NCBI RefSeq assembly: GCF_021018805.1
Contig: NC_086250.1
Coordinates: 67,839,322-67,903,321 of the forward strand
DNA length: 64,000 nt
Source of the DNA: Prinia subflava
Taxonomy: Eukaryota; Chordata; Aves; Passeriformes; Cisticolidae
Direction: 5' to 3'
Position 1 is the stretch's first letter, and every line of letters begins with the position of its first letter. The notes under the pieces are model-generated. The model searched no databases. It had not been told where the DNA came from and was given only the letters and a program-made list of their open reading frames with translations. This document shows positions 42,885 to 53,098 of this stretch, one piece after another. A program made the translations under genes and the position numbers.

Positions 42885-43388
42885 GAGGCAATCCGCAGTG
42901 CTGTGCCCGGCTCTGGGCTCCTCAGCGCAAGGGAGACAGAGAACGGCTGCGTTCCTTGAGGGAACCAGCGGAGCCACAGAGATGAGGAGGCCTCTGGAGC
43001 ATCTCTCCTGTGAGGAGAGACTGCGGGAGCTGGGCCTGTTCAGTCTGGAAAAGACTGGGAGGAGATTTCATGAATGCAAGGAAATATCTCCAAGGCAGGT
43101 GCCAAGAGGATGGTGGCAGACTCTTTTCAGTAGTGCCCAGCAACAGGACCAGCAGCAATTGCCATAAAATAAAACCCAAGAAGTTCCACCTCAACACGAG
43201 GAAGAGCTTTTTGTTGAGAGTAGCAGAGCACTGTGACAGGCTGCTCAGGGGTGTTGTGAAGTCTCCTTCCTGGAGATATTCACAACACACATGGATGTGT
43301 TCCTGTGTCACCTGCTCCAGGTGACCCTGCCTTGGCAGGGGCTTGGACTGGATCATCTCCAGAGGTCCCTTCCAGCTCTGCTGTGGTG
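42885..43388 (+). repeat. CR1 LINE fragment A
   Basis: Starts near GCAGTGCTGTGCCCGGCTC and carries GAGGAGGCCTCTGGAGCATC, GAGACTGCGGGAGCTGGGC and a 3' end GGTCCCTTCCAGCTCTGCTG. It lacks the ATTCTRTGA tail because a second CR1 follows at once. Confidence 0.92.
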
Positions 43389-43895
43389 AGACCCCACCTG
43401 CAGTGCTGCATTCAGCTCTGGGCTCCTCAGCATAGGAGGGACATGGACCTGTTAGAGCAAATCCAGAGGAGGCCACCAAGATATGAGAGAGATGGAGCAC
43501 CATTCCTATGAGGAAAGGCTGAGAGAATTGGGATTGTTCAGCCTGCAGAATATAAGGCGCCCATGTGACTTAATTGCTGCCTTCTATAGTACCTGAAGGG
43601 AGTCTGCAAGAAAAGATGGAGACAGATTTTTTACAAGAGCATGTAATGACAGGACAAGGAGGAATGGCTTCAAAGCAAAAGAGTGTAGGTTTAGATCAGG
43701 TATTAGGAGGATCTTCTTTGCTTTGAGCACGGTAAGGTACCAGAACAGGTTGTGCAGGGAAGCTGTGGATGCCCCACCTGTGGACGTGTCCAAGGACAGG
43801 TAGGATAGAGCTCTGATCAACCTGGAATAGTGGAAAATGTCCCTGCCCATGATCTTTAAATGTCCCTTTCAATATATCAACTTTTCTGTGATTTT
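43389..43895 (+). repeat. CR1 LINE fragment B, in tandem with A
   Basis: A second CR1 in the same orientation: ACCCCACCTGCAGTGCTGC, AAAGGCTGAGAGAATTGGG, AATGGCTTCAAAGCAAAAG and GTAGGTTTAGATCAGGTA, then a decayed end near 43890. It is more diverged than A. Confidence 0.9.
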
Positions 43896-46842
43896 GTAAA
43901 CTTTGTGTGAATGCAGGCCTGGGGTACTGGCAAGTTCCATAGGCTTGGTTGTGCTCCTGTTGCCTTTGAAATGAGGAAATCAAAGAGTCTTTTTTGTCCA
44001 AACCAAACCATGGTATTTGCCTTTGGAACAGGTGGAACTGGATTTCGGAACTGAATCAATTCCAACACCCCTGTTGGTCTGGGATTATGATATTCACAGT
44101 TCTTGCATAGGGGCCACTTGTGTTTCTTGAGGCCTGTATAGTTGGGTTTATGCATATATATAAAACCCAGTTTCGGAGAAAAATGTGAAAATAAATGACC
44201 TTTAATGCTTCAAGGAGGCAAAAGGATACAGCAACAGAAGGAGATGTAGACATGTGGCTCATACAGTAAAGTGTAGTAGAAATGGGGCTGTGAATATTCA
44301 TATTTTTTTAAATTAGAATGAAGGAATCTTGAAAATCATGCTGCAAGATTATGTGATTTTTTTTTTGAAGCTGACAGTGGAGAGGGAGAAAATATTGATA
44401 TAGTTAAATATTTCCATTCTGTGCTTGGGGAAAAAGACAAATGTTGCAGGCAGATTGCAAGATGATGAAATACTTTTCCACAGTTCTTAAGCAAATACCA
44501 GTCAAACAGCAGATATCAATGTGGTTTTGCTTTGAATCAAATAGGCAGTTAGTTGACTATTTCCCAATTAGCACTGCTAGAAATATGTTTGAACATTAAA
44601 AATTTTCCAGTTTGTCCAATGAGATTTTTCAGTTATACAATGTGGATCTCAGAGAACTAATTGAATGTTTGTATACATAAGTTCACTTAAGTAAGGTGTA
44701 ATAAAGTCTAAGCAGGTGTTTATGAAACATATATCTCATCAAGTCAACTTGTTAGGGTTTTTATGTGAATTAGAATCCAGTTAATAAAGATTTAAAGTAC
44801 TTCACAGATTTGCCAGGATAATCATCTTGAGTAGGACACGATTACAAGCGGCATAAACATTGCTGTAGCTGTATCTAGGTCAAGGAAAGGTTTTGTTGAC
44901 TTTGGTTCATGTCTAAATGTGAGAAGGTGGTGCCTGTGCCAGCAGAAACACCACTGCTGAGGGTGTAGGCAGAGTGACTCTCCCAGCCTGGCTCTTCTGG
45001 CACAAAGCCTGTCTTGGAGAAGGCTCCTGTGAGAGGTTGATTGAGTTGTACATGATGCTATCACTAAAAAAAAATAGAAATGCTCCAAAACTGAGGCTGT
45101 ACATACTAAATAGTAAGTGTCTGACTACCTGGCTGAATAGAAAATCAGTAGCACTGGGAATATTTCTAAAGGAATTATCCCCCTTGCCACTCTGTAGTTA
45201 GAGCAACCCCAAAAAAAGCTGCCTACACCTTGAGTGCTGATGAAATTTGTCAGCTGGAGGTAAAGAGAGGTGACCTTGAATCTGAGAGTCAAGATGGAGA
45301 TAAGCAAACAAGACTTATTTCAACAGGATGAGGTGAAAGCTGGCACACATTGAAGGAATATGTGCACTAAAATGTAGCTCCTTTCCAGGAAACAGTGGCT
45401 ATAAATAACCTCCAAAAATCATGAGGAAAAAGCAGATGGGTCTAAAAAAATTATGTGAATATCCCCTCACTTGGAAAAGAAGATAATTTGCTGGATTTGG
45501 CTACAAGGAAATATAGAGGACACCTACAGATTCTACATTAGGCCACTATTTGGCACAATTTGAATACTGTGTGCAAGTTTGGTGCCAGTAATTGAGGAAA
45601 CATCAAAAAATTGTGAAGAAGAGCTTCAGGAGTAAAAAAAAAAAATACATACTTTATGTCTGAGAACCAAGAAATGACATCTACCTGGTTTTGGTTTTGG
45701 TAAATGAGTACAAAAGCTTGATTAGTATGTGCACAAATTAAACAGGCACTTTAGGAGGAGCAGTTTTATGAAGTAACAAAGGTAAAACAAGATTTCCTCG
45801 CATGGCCTTTACAAGAGAGAGCCCTAACATAATTATAGATGTGGGAGTCTGGTATAAACACAGAAGGAGCTTTTCCTTTCCTTTCAAAACTCTAATGATC
45901 CTGCCTTTTATTCATGTTGGAAAGGGCAGCAACATTGTGCTTCAAAAGAAAATAAGCCAACATCTCTTGATGTAATGCCAGTGCCACTGGATCTTCACCC
46001 AAGTGTGTCCTAATTCCCCCTGAAAAGAGTAATCCAAAGGCACCCATTGACAGGCCAAAGGATTGGGGCCTTTGGAAAATTAAATGCCAACACTAACATG
46101 GATTTCCTCTCCCCCTTTTTACTATGTTCTGCCATGGATCTTCTCCACTCCAGTGACTCAGTTTAACCAACTTGATAGTTTAAGATATTTTGGCAAGCAA
46201 ATGAGATCTTTGTGAGCAGGCACATGTGAATGATCTGTGCCAATAACAAACATGACTCCATCCTTTCAAACTTGTTCAAAAAAGAGATTTTCAGATACGT
46301 CTGCAGCAGGCAGGAGAGCTCTTCTCTGGAAAAAAAACCCAAAAAACCTGTCTAGTCCTGTACCAGTTGGCAGAACACACCTAAAGCTCTGCATCAGTAA
46401 ACAGTGTCTTCTGTTGGGGCTGACTCTTGCCTCTGAATAAAAAGCAACTTTAACAGCTGAATAATCTCATTATGGGCACCCATGCCTGTGCCTGCTGTCA
46501 CAGTCCAATATTGCTGAAGGCTTGTTCTAAGCCCAGAGGGGTGTAAAGGCTTTCCCAACCTAAAGAAAAAGCTTCTGTCAGAAGCTGGATTCAAAATGTA
46601 AAATAAACACCAGATTCTTACTCTGCAGCTCTGGGCTGTGCCAGCTTTTTCCAGCTTAGGGAGCTTTAGAATTGCCCAAGAGGTGATGCCATGCCCAGAC
46701 GTGTAGGCAGAGAGGGTTTCCAACAAACCCAGGAGTTTTGTGCCACTAAATTCACCACTGTAAGATATCCTCAGATATCCAGGTGGGAACAGTGACTGGA
46801 CAGGAGGGCAGAGAGACCAAATTTAGACTAGAAAACACACCC
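43896..46842. other. DHTKD1-UPF2 intergenic spacer
   Basis: About 3 kb of AT-rich sequence between divergent promoters. A badly decayed CR1-like piece may lie around 45500-45650 (GGCACAATTTGAATACTGTG). No gene or RNA is visible. Confidence 0.5.
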
Positions 46843-47335
46843 AATGACAGAATCACAGAATGACAGAATGGGTGGGTTTGGAAGGGACCTCTGGAGATGA
46901 TCCAGTCCGACCCCCTGCCAAGGCAGGGTCACCTGGAGCAGGTGACACAGGAACACATCCATATGAGTTGTGAATGTCTCCAGAGAGGGAGACTCTGAGA
47001 CCAGCCTGTCCCAGTGTTTTGCCACCCTCAATGTAAAGAAGTTCTTCCTCATTTGAGGTGAAATCTCTCTTGTTTTATTTTATGGCCAATGCTTTGTTGC
47101 TCAGCATCACTGAGATGAGCCTGGCACCATCCTCTTGGCACCTGCCTTGGAGATATTTCCTTGCATTCATGAAATCTTCTCCCAGTCTTTTCCAGACTGA
47201 ACAGCCCCAGCTCCCGCAGTCTCTCCTCACAGGAGAGATGCTCCAGAGGCCTCCTCATCTCTGTGGCTCCGCTGGACCCTCTGCAGCCGCTCCTTGTCTC
47301 CCTTGCGCTGAGGAGCCCAGAGCTGGGCACAGTAA
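46843..47335 (-). repeat. CR1 LINE fragment C, minus orientation
   Basis: Reverse complement of a CR1 of the same type as fragment A. It shares the exact GCTCCAGAGGCCTCCTCATC segment, TTCATGAAATCTTCTCCCAG, and the head GCGCTGAGGAGCCCAGAGCT. Its 5' end abuts the UPF2 CpG island. Confidence 0.93.
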
Positions 47336-47342
47336 CGGAGGC

Positions 47343-47480
47343 GCATTAAACCCCCCCTCAGGCAGTAATTGGCGTTCAGACACTGTCACCCCAATGTTTT
47401 ATCACGGCGACGCATTAAATCCCCCCTCAGGCAGTAAGTGGTTTTCAGACACTGTCACCCCAATGTTTTATCACGGCGAC
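47343..47480. repeat. UPF2: 69-bp tandem duplication at the UPF2 CpG island edge
   Basis: Copies at 47343-47411 and 47412-47480 share CCCCCTCAGGCAGTAA, TTCAGACACTGTCACCCCAA and TGTTTTATCACGGCGAC. A handful of differences lie in the first half. Confidence 0.93.
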
Positions 47481-47533
47481 GCCCGCGGGCCCCACCCGCG
47501 ACATGACGGCCGTGACGCCTGGAGGACACAGAC

Positions 47534-47553
47534 ACGTCACCGCGGTGACGTCA
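47534..47553. promoter_or_regulatory. UPF2: Perfect 18-bp palindrome plus CRE
   Basis: ACGTCACCGCGGTGACGT (47534-47551) is its own reverse complement. Its right arm is part of a full CRE TGACGTCA (47546-47553), the classical CREB/ATF site. Confidence 0.7.
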
Positions 47554-47929
47554 CGCGGGGCAAGAGCCGAGCCCTGCGTGGGGCCACCCAGGACGCGACA
47601 TTCAGAGGCTCTTTCCCCCTCTCCCGCCGCTGTCAGGGACGCGGGGCCGAACCCCGTTCCTCCTCCATTCCCCTTCTCATTCCCGTTCCTCTTCCCCTTC
47701 CGCCTCCGCACTCCCGGTAACCCGTCCGCCGGCAGGACCCCGCGCGGGGCTGCCCTGCGCGCTGCCTAACCCCCGCCCCTCGGGGAGCGCCGCTCCGCGC
47801 CGCCCGCAGCCGCGGCTCCGCCGCCGTGAAGCGGCGCCGCTCCTCCCTTCGCGCCCGGGCGTGGCGGGGCGGGCGCGGCGGGCTCGGTCGGGGCGGCGCC
47901 GTGGGTCAGGCAGCGCGGCGGCGGCCCGG

Positions 47930-48022
47930 TCGCCGTGAGGGGAGAAGCGCTCGGGGGCCTCGGAGGGGCGGAGGAGGCGGTGGCGGCGGCGCCGGGCGGG
48001 CCCATGTCGGCACCGGGCACAG
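47930..48022 (+). other. UPF2: Putative UPF2 non-coding exon 1 (3' boundary)
   Basis: The sequence CCGGGCACAG followed by GTACCG gives a good 5' splice site at 48022/48023 within the CpG island, upstream of the coding exon that starts at 52719. The transcription start is not visible, so the left edge is nominal. Another possible donor is GTGAGG near 47935. Confidence 0.45.
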
Positions 48023-48424
48023 GTACCGCGGGCAGCGGCGGGACGGGAGGGCGGTGCCGAGGCAGGTGTGAGGAAGGGGTCTCGGCGACGGCGGGAGGAG
48101 GGCACAGGGGCCTGGCGAGGGCACGGGGAGGGGGTTCCGGAGGCGGAGGGGCCATGGGGCTCGGAGCGGGGAAGGCTCGGGCGGCGGTGCCGGAGAGCAC
48201 GGGGAGAGGGAGGCCGGGAGGAGCGGAAGCCGCTGTTCCCGAGGTGCTGGTGCCATCCGGGAAAGGGCCCGGGCTGCGGGAGAGCGGGCGATTGGGGTGG
48301 TAGCCAAGGAGTCTTTTTATATTTAGTGCCTTGTCTATAGGCCTCTGTTTCACGGTGGAAAGCGCGTTCCTGCAAGTCTGGCAGCAAAACATTCTCTCCG
48401 AGAGGTACAGAAGCGAAAGTAAAA

Positions 48425-48719
48425 GTGCCCGGCTGTTCGGCAGGCCGGCCAGAAGATGTGTCAGTGGCCTGGAGTTGTCTCAGGGGAGGTTTGGGTGGGA
48501 TATCAGGAAAAGGTTCTTCACCCAGAGGCTGGTTGGACACTGGCACAGGCTCCCCAGGGCAGTGGTCATAGCACCGAGCCTGTCTGAACTCCAGGAGTGT
48601 TTGGACAGTGCTCTCAGGACATGGTGTGACTCTTGGGGTGCCCTGTGCAGTGTCAGTAGTTGCACTTTGATGATCCTTGTGGGTCCTTTCCAAGTCAGGA
48701 TATTCTGTGATTCTGTGAA
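48425..48719 (+). repeat. CR1 LINE 3' fragment
   Basis: GGATATCAGGAAAAGGTTCT, TCACCCAGAGGCTGGTTGG, then CCTTGTGGGTCCTTTCCAAG and TTCTGTGATTCTGTGAA. Confidence 0.93.
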
Positions 48720-51369
48720 CCTTTGCTGCTGTTGTGTGGGGGACTCCCCTCTCTCTCTGCACTATGTTTTTTGTTTTTCTTTGTGCTGTGTCTCATCTTC
48801 CACTTCTGTAAGTTTATTTTTTCCTCATTGACCAGGGTATTTTTCTTGTGCACCTTCCCTTGCATTAAGAGAACCTTAATTGCATTTCAGTTCTTGAAAC
48901 TTAAAATCTTCTAGTGGTGTGCTAACTAGTGATGGAGTAGTTTGTTACTCTTTGAGATTTTTCAGCCAGTCAGAGGTGGGACATCCTACCTACATTCATT
49001 ATCTCCCATATCTCTTTTGTAGTAGAGTAGCTGCAGAAAGGACTCCTTATGTAATCCATTTAACTTCTAGTGAAAAATCTCATTGTGTTTAGTTTAATAG
49101 AACTATATCTCCTTCCCTCATACTTGTGTTTGCAGGGATGGGGATTCTGGATCATGTCACTGCAGGCTTTGAGAGTTGAATGTTTTTAATGACTTGAGAG
49201 GATTGCTTTGAGGGTGTTGATGTTTATGATGTTTATTCTTTTATTCTGAACTGTGAGTAGATGCATGATGCTGAATACCTTATATTACTCTCTCAAGAGT
49301 AAATACATAGATGATTTTTCTCAAATGTTACTTCTGTATTTCAAGACTATTTCTTAAGTCTCAGAGCTCAGAGTATCATGAACCCAGTCCTGTTCTTTCA
49401 AATTCCAAGATGATTGTTAAAAAAAAGTAGAAGCTTAAGTACAGTAAAAGTTGACTTAACTGCAAATGCATCAATGTACTTCAAATACTGAAAAATTAAG
49501 AGAAATAACTCGCTCTAATAGCATATTATCTGTAAGTGCTGATACTGAGAGGAAGGAGTGTTAAAGAATGTGTCACTCCAGAAATGGGCTGCCGAGAGAC
49601 CAAAGGCATAGGGATGTCTGTCTTGTTTCTGTTTTCTCTGTCCCTCCTAACTTTCTGTTGTGAGTCTTGGTTTGTCCTGTCTATTGGCTTATGGAGTTCA
49701 TGCCATTATTATGCCTTTTCATCAGTACATTCATGTAAATGTGAGATATTAAATAGAATACAGTTTCTTGTAATGATTCCATGCCATCTTGAGCCTCGTT
49801 TCCTATGGAAATGAGGCCCAGGTGAGCCAGCTGTTTCCATTTTTCCCTGTTTCCTACAACTTCTGGGAAAGTTGCCTATGGGACAGTTCTGCTGTCACAG
49901 GGGTAGCTTGGAGGCACCGCCTCCTCCTGCCCCCGGGCCTTTGGTGTCCGCACAAAGGAGCTGGCAGAGCCATCGGAAAGGTTTGGGAGATAAGGCGCTG
50001 TACACGTAGCAGGGAGTGAGAAGTATTGCAACATACCTGTTCTGGGATACAGAAGAGAAACCTACTGTAAAATGAGATTTTTGGGGTTTTTTTGGACTCC
50101 AGTGTTCACTGGGGAAAAGTGGATAATACTGCCTTGTGGTCAAAACCATAATGTGCCCAATTATGCTCCATCCCTTTTCTTTTTGTCCCATCTTCTCTGT
50201 TTTACTTTTATACAAGCAAACATCAGATACATCTTTAAAACAGAATGCTGGGTTCCTAAATTTAGTAAGAGCTCAAGTACCATAATGATTGTGGTAAATG
50301 ACCCTGTTGTTAAAAGTTGTGTGTATAGCTGGATATTTTGTTCAGAGTATTGGAACTGTGATATGCTGTTCCAGCATTTGACATTATTCCCTCTTTGGTT
50401 AAGTACTGATTTCATAATAATACTGTTTTAAGATCAGTGGTTTTGGAATTCAAGTAGTTCTGAGATCTTGAGATCTGAAATTTTATAGTTGTAGGCATGC
50501 ATTGGGGAGCTAAATGTGTTACTGCTTGTTTAAGCAATGCTGATTTGATTTCCATAAATCAGTGTCAGAGACATTTCTCTGTTGGTGCTGTTGCCAGTTG
50601 CTGCCAGAGGCCAAGTCATGAATAGGTTCCCCATTGGTAAGTTGTCACTGCCCTGGTATAAATACTAATACTTTGAATTTTTGCAGACCATTTTTGCTTG
50701 AGAAGTCCTGGACTAGCACCTTAAATATTGTAATACACAGTTTCATTTGGGTGGTTTAGACAGTATATGAATCTGTCATTTTGTTGTTTGGGAGATGGCA
50801 GAGGCAATGTGCAATGCTTATGAAGAAACATATCTTCTTTATTGTGAAGTCTTGTTTATAAACATATTTCAAAATAGTTAAAATTAATACCAGAAGCACT
50901 CTACATTAGATTGGAATACAAGTGTCTCATTACCCTCTCTGAGTAGATACAGGGAATTGGTGAATCTGGCATGTTTTCATAATCCACTGTAAAATGTTAG
51001 AAAGGCAAAAGTAGGGGTGGTGATTGGCAATCAAACTGGTATTACAAATAAAAACAAACTGATGGCTCTTTAGAAGTCATCACATGCAATGGTGTCCTAT
51101 CAGTCCCACCTATACATGCATTTAACTTGAAGAATTAAATAGGTGAAAAGTATTTTTGGTTTTAAGAAATTAATTTCGCTTGAAGTAAGAGCCTAGGTGG
51201 TTCTAATTGCCCCTTGTGGTCCTGCCTGGCCACCTGGCCTGACATGAGTCAGCAGAATGCCCTTGCATTCTAGGCTGCAGCACCAGGAGTTAGCTGTAAG
51301 GCTGAAGAAGGTGAGTCTCCCCTCTACTCAGTACTTACCACATCCAGGTGAGGATTCTCTGTTCCTAAG

Positions 51370-51790
51370 AAAGGCCTTGACACTGAAATACGTCTGGTGG
51401 AAGATCACCAAGAACACAGGGAGGCTGGAGGACGTGATCTCTGAAGAGAAACAGAGAGAACTGGGTTCTTGATCTGTAAGAAGAGAGGGGGAAATCTTAT
51501 TACTGTCTTAAAACAGCCTAATGGGAGAGCATAGTGAAGATGAGGCTGGCTTCTCAAAGCTGTGCAGGGATAGCATGAAAAGAAACACAGTAATGGGGCA
51601 TGGCAGTTTCCAGGTTTGTATCAGGAAAAGCTTTTCTCAGTGTGCCCAGAGGGGGCATTGCTTCTCTGTTCCTGGACATACCAAAGCCTTAGCCAAGCCT
51701 CTGATCTGCTTGGATCTTCTGCTTGGATCTCCTTGGAGCAGGGGCTGAAGTAGGTGCTCATCACAGTTTCCTCCTAATCAAAATTGTCCT
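51370..51790 (+). repeat. Degenerate CR1-like fragment
   Basis: Shows CR1-like landmarks in order (GAGAGAACTGGGTTCTTGA, GTTTGTATCAGGAAAAGC and TTGGATCTCCTTGGAGCAG) but is heavily decayed. Confidence 0.5.
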
Positions 51791-52124
51791 GTGATTTTAC
51801 CCTTTTGTGTTCAGTATGTGTTACCTCTTGTGTCTTTAGCCAAATGAAACCAAAGCTTAGAGGACTGGAAACCCCAAAGAGGCTAAAGCTCCTACAAAAA
51901 TGTTGGTTGAGTAGAAGGAGAGAGAAATTGTAGCCTTTGATAAGTCTTGATAATTGCAGCCTTTCTGATATTATTTCCGTTTGCTCTGCTGGCAGAGAGG
52001 TTTGTGCGTACAGCTTAGTCAGCGCTGCTCGCTCTTCAGCTGCCACTTGTGCTGAGTGCTGGAGATGCTGGGGAAACCTGGGCAGGGGTGAGAAAGGAAG
52101 GAAGGAAACAAGTTGAGGCCTTTT

Positions 52125-52298
52125 CACAGTGAAGATAACCAAGCATTGGAGCAGGTTGGCCAGAGGGCTTGTGCACTTTCTTTCCTTGATGCTTTTTAAG
52201 ACTGATACAGTCCTGTCTGAACTCCTTACTGACCCAGCCTTGAGCAGGAGGTTGAATTACTTGAGTCCCATCTAACCTGCATTATCCTATGATCCTAA
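52125..52298 (+). repeat. Degenerate CR1 3' tail
   Basis: CATTGGAGCAGGTTGGCCAG through TCCCATCTAACCTGCATTAT and CCTATGATCCTA match a CR1 3' end. Confidence 0.7.
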
Positions 52299-52718
52299 GT
52301 AGTGGTAGTGGAAGGGGGAGATTCTTAGGAGATGTGTAGAAAGGTCAGTGAGGTGCAGATGCATGCTGATGTATCAAGTATGCACTTATTTTTAAGTTGG
52401 GAGTACTTTGTTTTCATCAGTCTTGACTTACTTTTTTTCAGATGGACTTGTTTATGTTCAAGATCGTACATTCCTTGGGTTGTAGAAACTTCAAGATGCT
52501 TTTACTTCACAATTTATCCTCAAGACAACTTTTCAGAACAACATGCTTACAAAAGTATTAGTTTTTACCTGTCAGGTCCATTCCTTAGTTCAAGAAAACA
52601 TAAACCTTTGTTCTGATGAGTCACGCATTTGTGATTTAAGTGTATATGGGTGGGCTGTGAAAAATGACTAAAATGTCAACAGCAATTTAAAAGTACTTGT
52701 TTTGCTGTGGTTCTGCAG

Positions 52719-53098
52719 GTTTGCCTGGGTAACACGATGCCAGCTGAGCGCAAAAAGCCAACAAATATGGAAGAAAAAGAACCTCAGTTAAATAATAAAG
52801 AAAAAGAATTTAGTGAAAGGCGACCCGTGAGCACCAGGGAGAAGCCAAAAGAAGATGTGAAGGTTGGCATGAAGAGAGAGACTTTAAAGGTTCCTGAAGA
52901 TAAAAAGAAAAAAATGGAAGAGGATAAAAGGAAGAAGGAAGACAAGGAGCGAAAGAAAAAAGAAGATGATAAAGTAAAGGCAGAAGAGGAGCAAAAGAAG
53001 AAAGAAGAAGAAGAAAAAAAGAAACTTGAAGAAGAGGAGAAAAAGAAACAAGAGGAGGAAGAGAAAAAGAAACAAGAAGAAGAAGCTGCTCAACTGAA
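52719..53098 (+). CDS. UPF2: UPF2 first coding exon
   Basis: The exon opens at 52719 after TTCTGCAG, with 18 nt of 5' UTR and ATG at 52737 (A at -3). It encodes MPAERKKPTNMEEKEPQLNN through EEEEKKKQEEEAAQL. The second half is an AAG/GAA-rich stretch. The donor is GTAAGT after AA. Confidence 0.96.

Larger units (their letters stand above)
47336..48300 (+). promoter_or_regulatory. UPF2: CpG island and promoter of UPF2
   Basis: About 950 bp of strongly CpG-rich DNA. It contains a 69-bp tandem duplication, an 18-bp palindrome with a full cAMP-response element, a pyrimidine-rich tract (47645-47715) and the presumed first exon. Confidence 0.8.
48023..52718 (+). other. UPF2: UPF2 intron 1
   Basis: 4.7 kb. 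It contains three CR1 fragments (48425-48719, 51370-51790 and 52125-52298). The remainder is AT-rich sequence without a gene that I can identify. Confidence 0.5.

Noticed and set aside
47677..48762. 361-codon minus-strand ORF over the UPF2 CpG island
   Set aside because: GC-rich low-complexity translation. It runs into a CR1 repeat and is open only because stop codons are rare in CpG-rich DNA.
52884..53093. Phe/Leu-rich minus-strand ORF that looks like a membrane protein
   Set aside because: Antisense translation of the AAG/GAA tract of the UPF2 coding exon.
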